Below, in pieces: positions 63,071-64,000 of a DNA stretch of 64,000 bases. How positions within the stretch are numbered: the stretch's first letter is position 1; every line of letters starts with the position of its first letter. Position numbers and translations under genes: made by a program. This DNA comes from Cytophagaceae bacterium ABcell3 (GTDB taxonomy: Bacteria > Bacteroidota > Bacteroidia > Cytophagales > Cytophagaceae): assembly GCA_030913385.1 (NCBI GenBank), contig CP133159.1:4443001-4507000 (forward strand), in the 5' to 3' direction. Under the pieces are notes generated by a model. It saw nothing but the letters and a program-made list of their open reading frames with translations, did not search any database and was not told where the DNA came from.

Positions 63071-64000
63071 TTATTCCGTCAAGCCGAGCTGCTTAAATTT
63101 TTTAACAAGCATTTCCTGATAAGCTTCTTTCATATCTTCAGGAAGAAAACTTTCTTCAATAAATTCTTGCCACTTAGGTAGGGCCTTTACAAACCGGTTA
63201 AAAATATTCTTAAAAGCTCTTTCATTCACTTCAAAGCGACTCATTGCAACCTCAAAATCGCTAAACTTTATCTTTTTTTTCTTTCCATTAAGTGTCAATG
63301 CCAATTCCTCATCGTCACCTTCCACCACCAACTCAGAAGCTACCATATCATAAGCCGAGCTCAAATTATAACCTCCTCCTACCTTCTTTATTAAAGAGAA
63401 ATTCTTCAAGTGCATATCATTGTTGCCTGTCAAAAAACAAAAAACAACCTGTTCAAAGTATGCAACAATATCTAATACCGGATTTTCAGAATATTTTCCA
63501 ACTACTTTCCCTATCTGTTCATATAAACCCTTATATTTAAACTCTGTCAACTTCTCAGTAAGCTGACACATATCTTCCATATGAATTTTTTGCTTTCCCT
63601 TTCTATCAATACGCTTCGTCAAATAAGCCAGTTCTCCTGACTTCAACCTTATTAGTGTATGAGGAACTGTTTTTATGCCCGCTAATTCAGCCAAATGCAT
63701 AGTTAAATCTTCTAACTCCGGTAAGTTTGGATAAAATTCTGTAGGAGGCTTCAGGATATAATCCGGCCAGACCCCAACGATGGTCAGTTTAGATGGCACA
63801 TTTTTATCAGACGAAAGTTTATGTCCCAGTGATAATTTGGGCTGCACACCAGTTACAGTTATGTGACTTTGCACCACTTTCTGTGCCAGATGTACCATCT
63901 CGTCGTTAGAATAATCTAAAACAGGAGGAACAGTAGTAGTAAAAAATTTCCTACTACAGGCAGGATGATAACCAAAGTTTTCCTCGGTTAATTCTTTATA
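63071..64000 (-). CDS. HipA-family kinase, 5' end beyond the window
   Basis: The frame is open to the right edge: 34 more codons (YKELTEENFGYHPACSRKFF and onwards) precede the first ATG at 63898, with the Bacteroidota HipA N-terminal pattern FHPACSxKFF. So the protein starts outside the window. The body has VVQSHITVTGVQPKLSL (about 45-60 of the visible part), a split-kinase core with catalytic GNNDMHLKNFSLI, and YDMVA with the metal-binding Asp. HipA kinases phosphorylate a tRNA synthetase or similar targets and arrest growth; they are normally paired with a HipB antitoxin, which would be to the right. It is a toxin-antitoxin candidate next to the SMC operon. Confidence 0.85.
   Translation of the reverse strand, partial: YKELTEENFGYHPACSRKFFTTTVPPVLDYSNDEMVHLAQKVVQSHITVTGVQPKLSLGHKLSSDKNVPSKLTIVGVWPDYILKPPTEFYPNLPELEDLTMHLAELAGIKTVPHTLIRLKSGELAYLTKRIDRKGKQKIHMEDMCQLTEKLTEFKYKGLYEQIGKVVGKYSENPVLDIVAYFEQVVFCFLTGNNDMHLKNFSLIKKVGGGYNLSSAYDMVASELVVEGDDEELALTLNGKKKKIKFSDFEVAMSRFEVNERAFKNIFNRFVKALPKWQEFIEESFLPEDMKEAYQEMLVKKFKQLGLTE

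Noticed and set aside
1-64000. CRISPR arrays, prophage structural genes, rRNA genes
   Set aside because: No regularly spaced direct repeats, phage structural genes or rRNA-like segments were seen.

Overview
The window looks like chromosome of a Bacteroidota bacterium, most likely order Cytophagales. The evidence is four proteins with type IX secretion C-terminal sorting domains, a tRNA gene without an encoded CCA end, starts without clear Shine-Dalgarno sequences, a few TTG / TAnnTTTG-type promoters, an AT-rich background, and families typical of the phylum (DUF983, DUF2490, BBP2-type barrels, bifunctional RibBA). Genus cannot be read from the sequence.

Layout. 1-6.4 kb: the end of a large T9SS type B surface protein, three universal stress proteins (UspA) in a minus-strand run, a ROK kinase and a T9SS protein. 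6.7-9.7 kb: a DUF983 protein, a complete IS3-family element (1,544 bp, 5-bp target duplication, -1 frameshift window) and a fourth UspA gene. 9.9-16.3 kb: a beta-CASP metallo-beta-lactamase hydrolase, a cation diffusion facilitator, an outer membrane barrel, PEP synthase and a DUF2267 protein. With the UspA genes these resemble stress or energy-limitation clusters of other bacteria. 16.4-18.2 kb: an overlapping amidoligase / class I glutamine amidotransferase pair. 18.4-20.1 kb: a GLUG-repeat T9SS protein and a thioredoxin. 20.5-25.9 kb: one 1,804-residue protein of unknown role with an N-terminal helix-hairpin-helix and a C-terminal DUF2272 (NlpC/P60-like) domain. 26-28.5 kb: membrane proteins, a TIGR02117 protein and SurE. 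29-34.5 kb: a secreted protein, a DUF2490 gene split by a second insertion sequence, and a MORN-repeat protein. 35-43.3 kb: a barrel protein, RibBA, three overlapping glycosyltransferases, an FkbM methyltransferase and DNA primase. 43.4-51.9 kb: a 2Fe-2S protein, ferritin with a palindromic operator candidate, Mrp, NifU, a double-length D-Ala-D-Ala ligase, a PASTA protein and a T9SS protein. 52-57.1 kb: an L,D-transpeptidase, a site-2 protease, a HAD phosphatase, a tRNA with anticodon CAT, DUF421 and DUF2267 proteins.

57.1-64 kb is the most accessory-looking part: an unlisted 34-residue membrane peptide gene, a compact kleisin-KITE-SMC operon of the MksFEB / Wadjet JetABC type with no nuclease (JetD/MksG) beside it, a GC-rich palindrome-dense spacer, and a HipA-family kinase running off the right edge.

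The best candidates for something undescribed are the nuclease-less SMC operon and the 1,804-residue protein. Clear evolutionary events are the IS insertion that splits the DUF2490 signal peptide and the fused tandem ligase. All assignments come from reading motifs; no database search was run.
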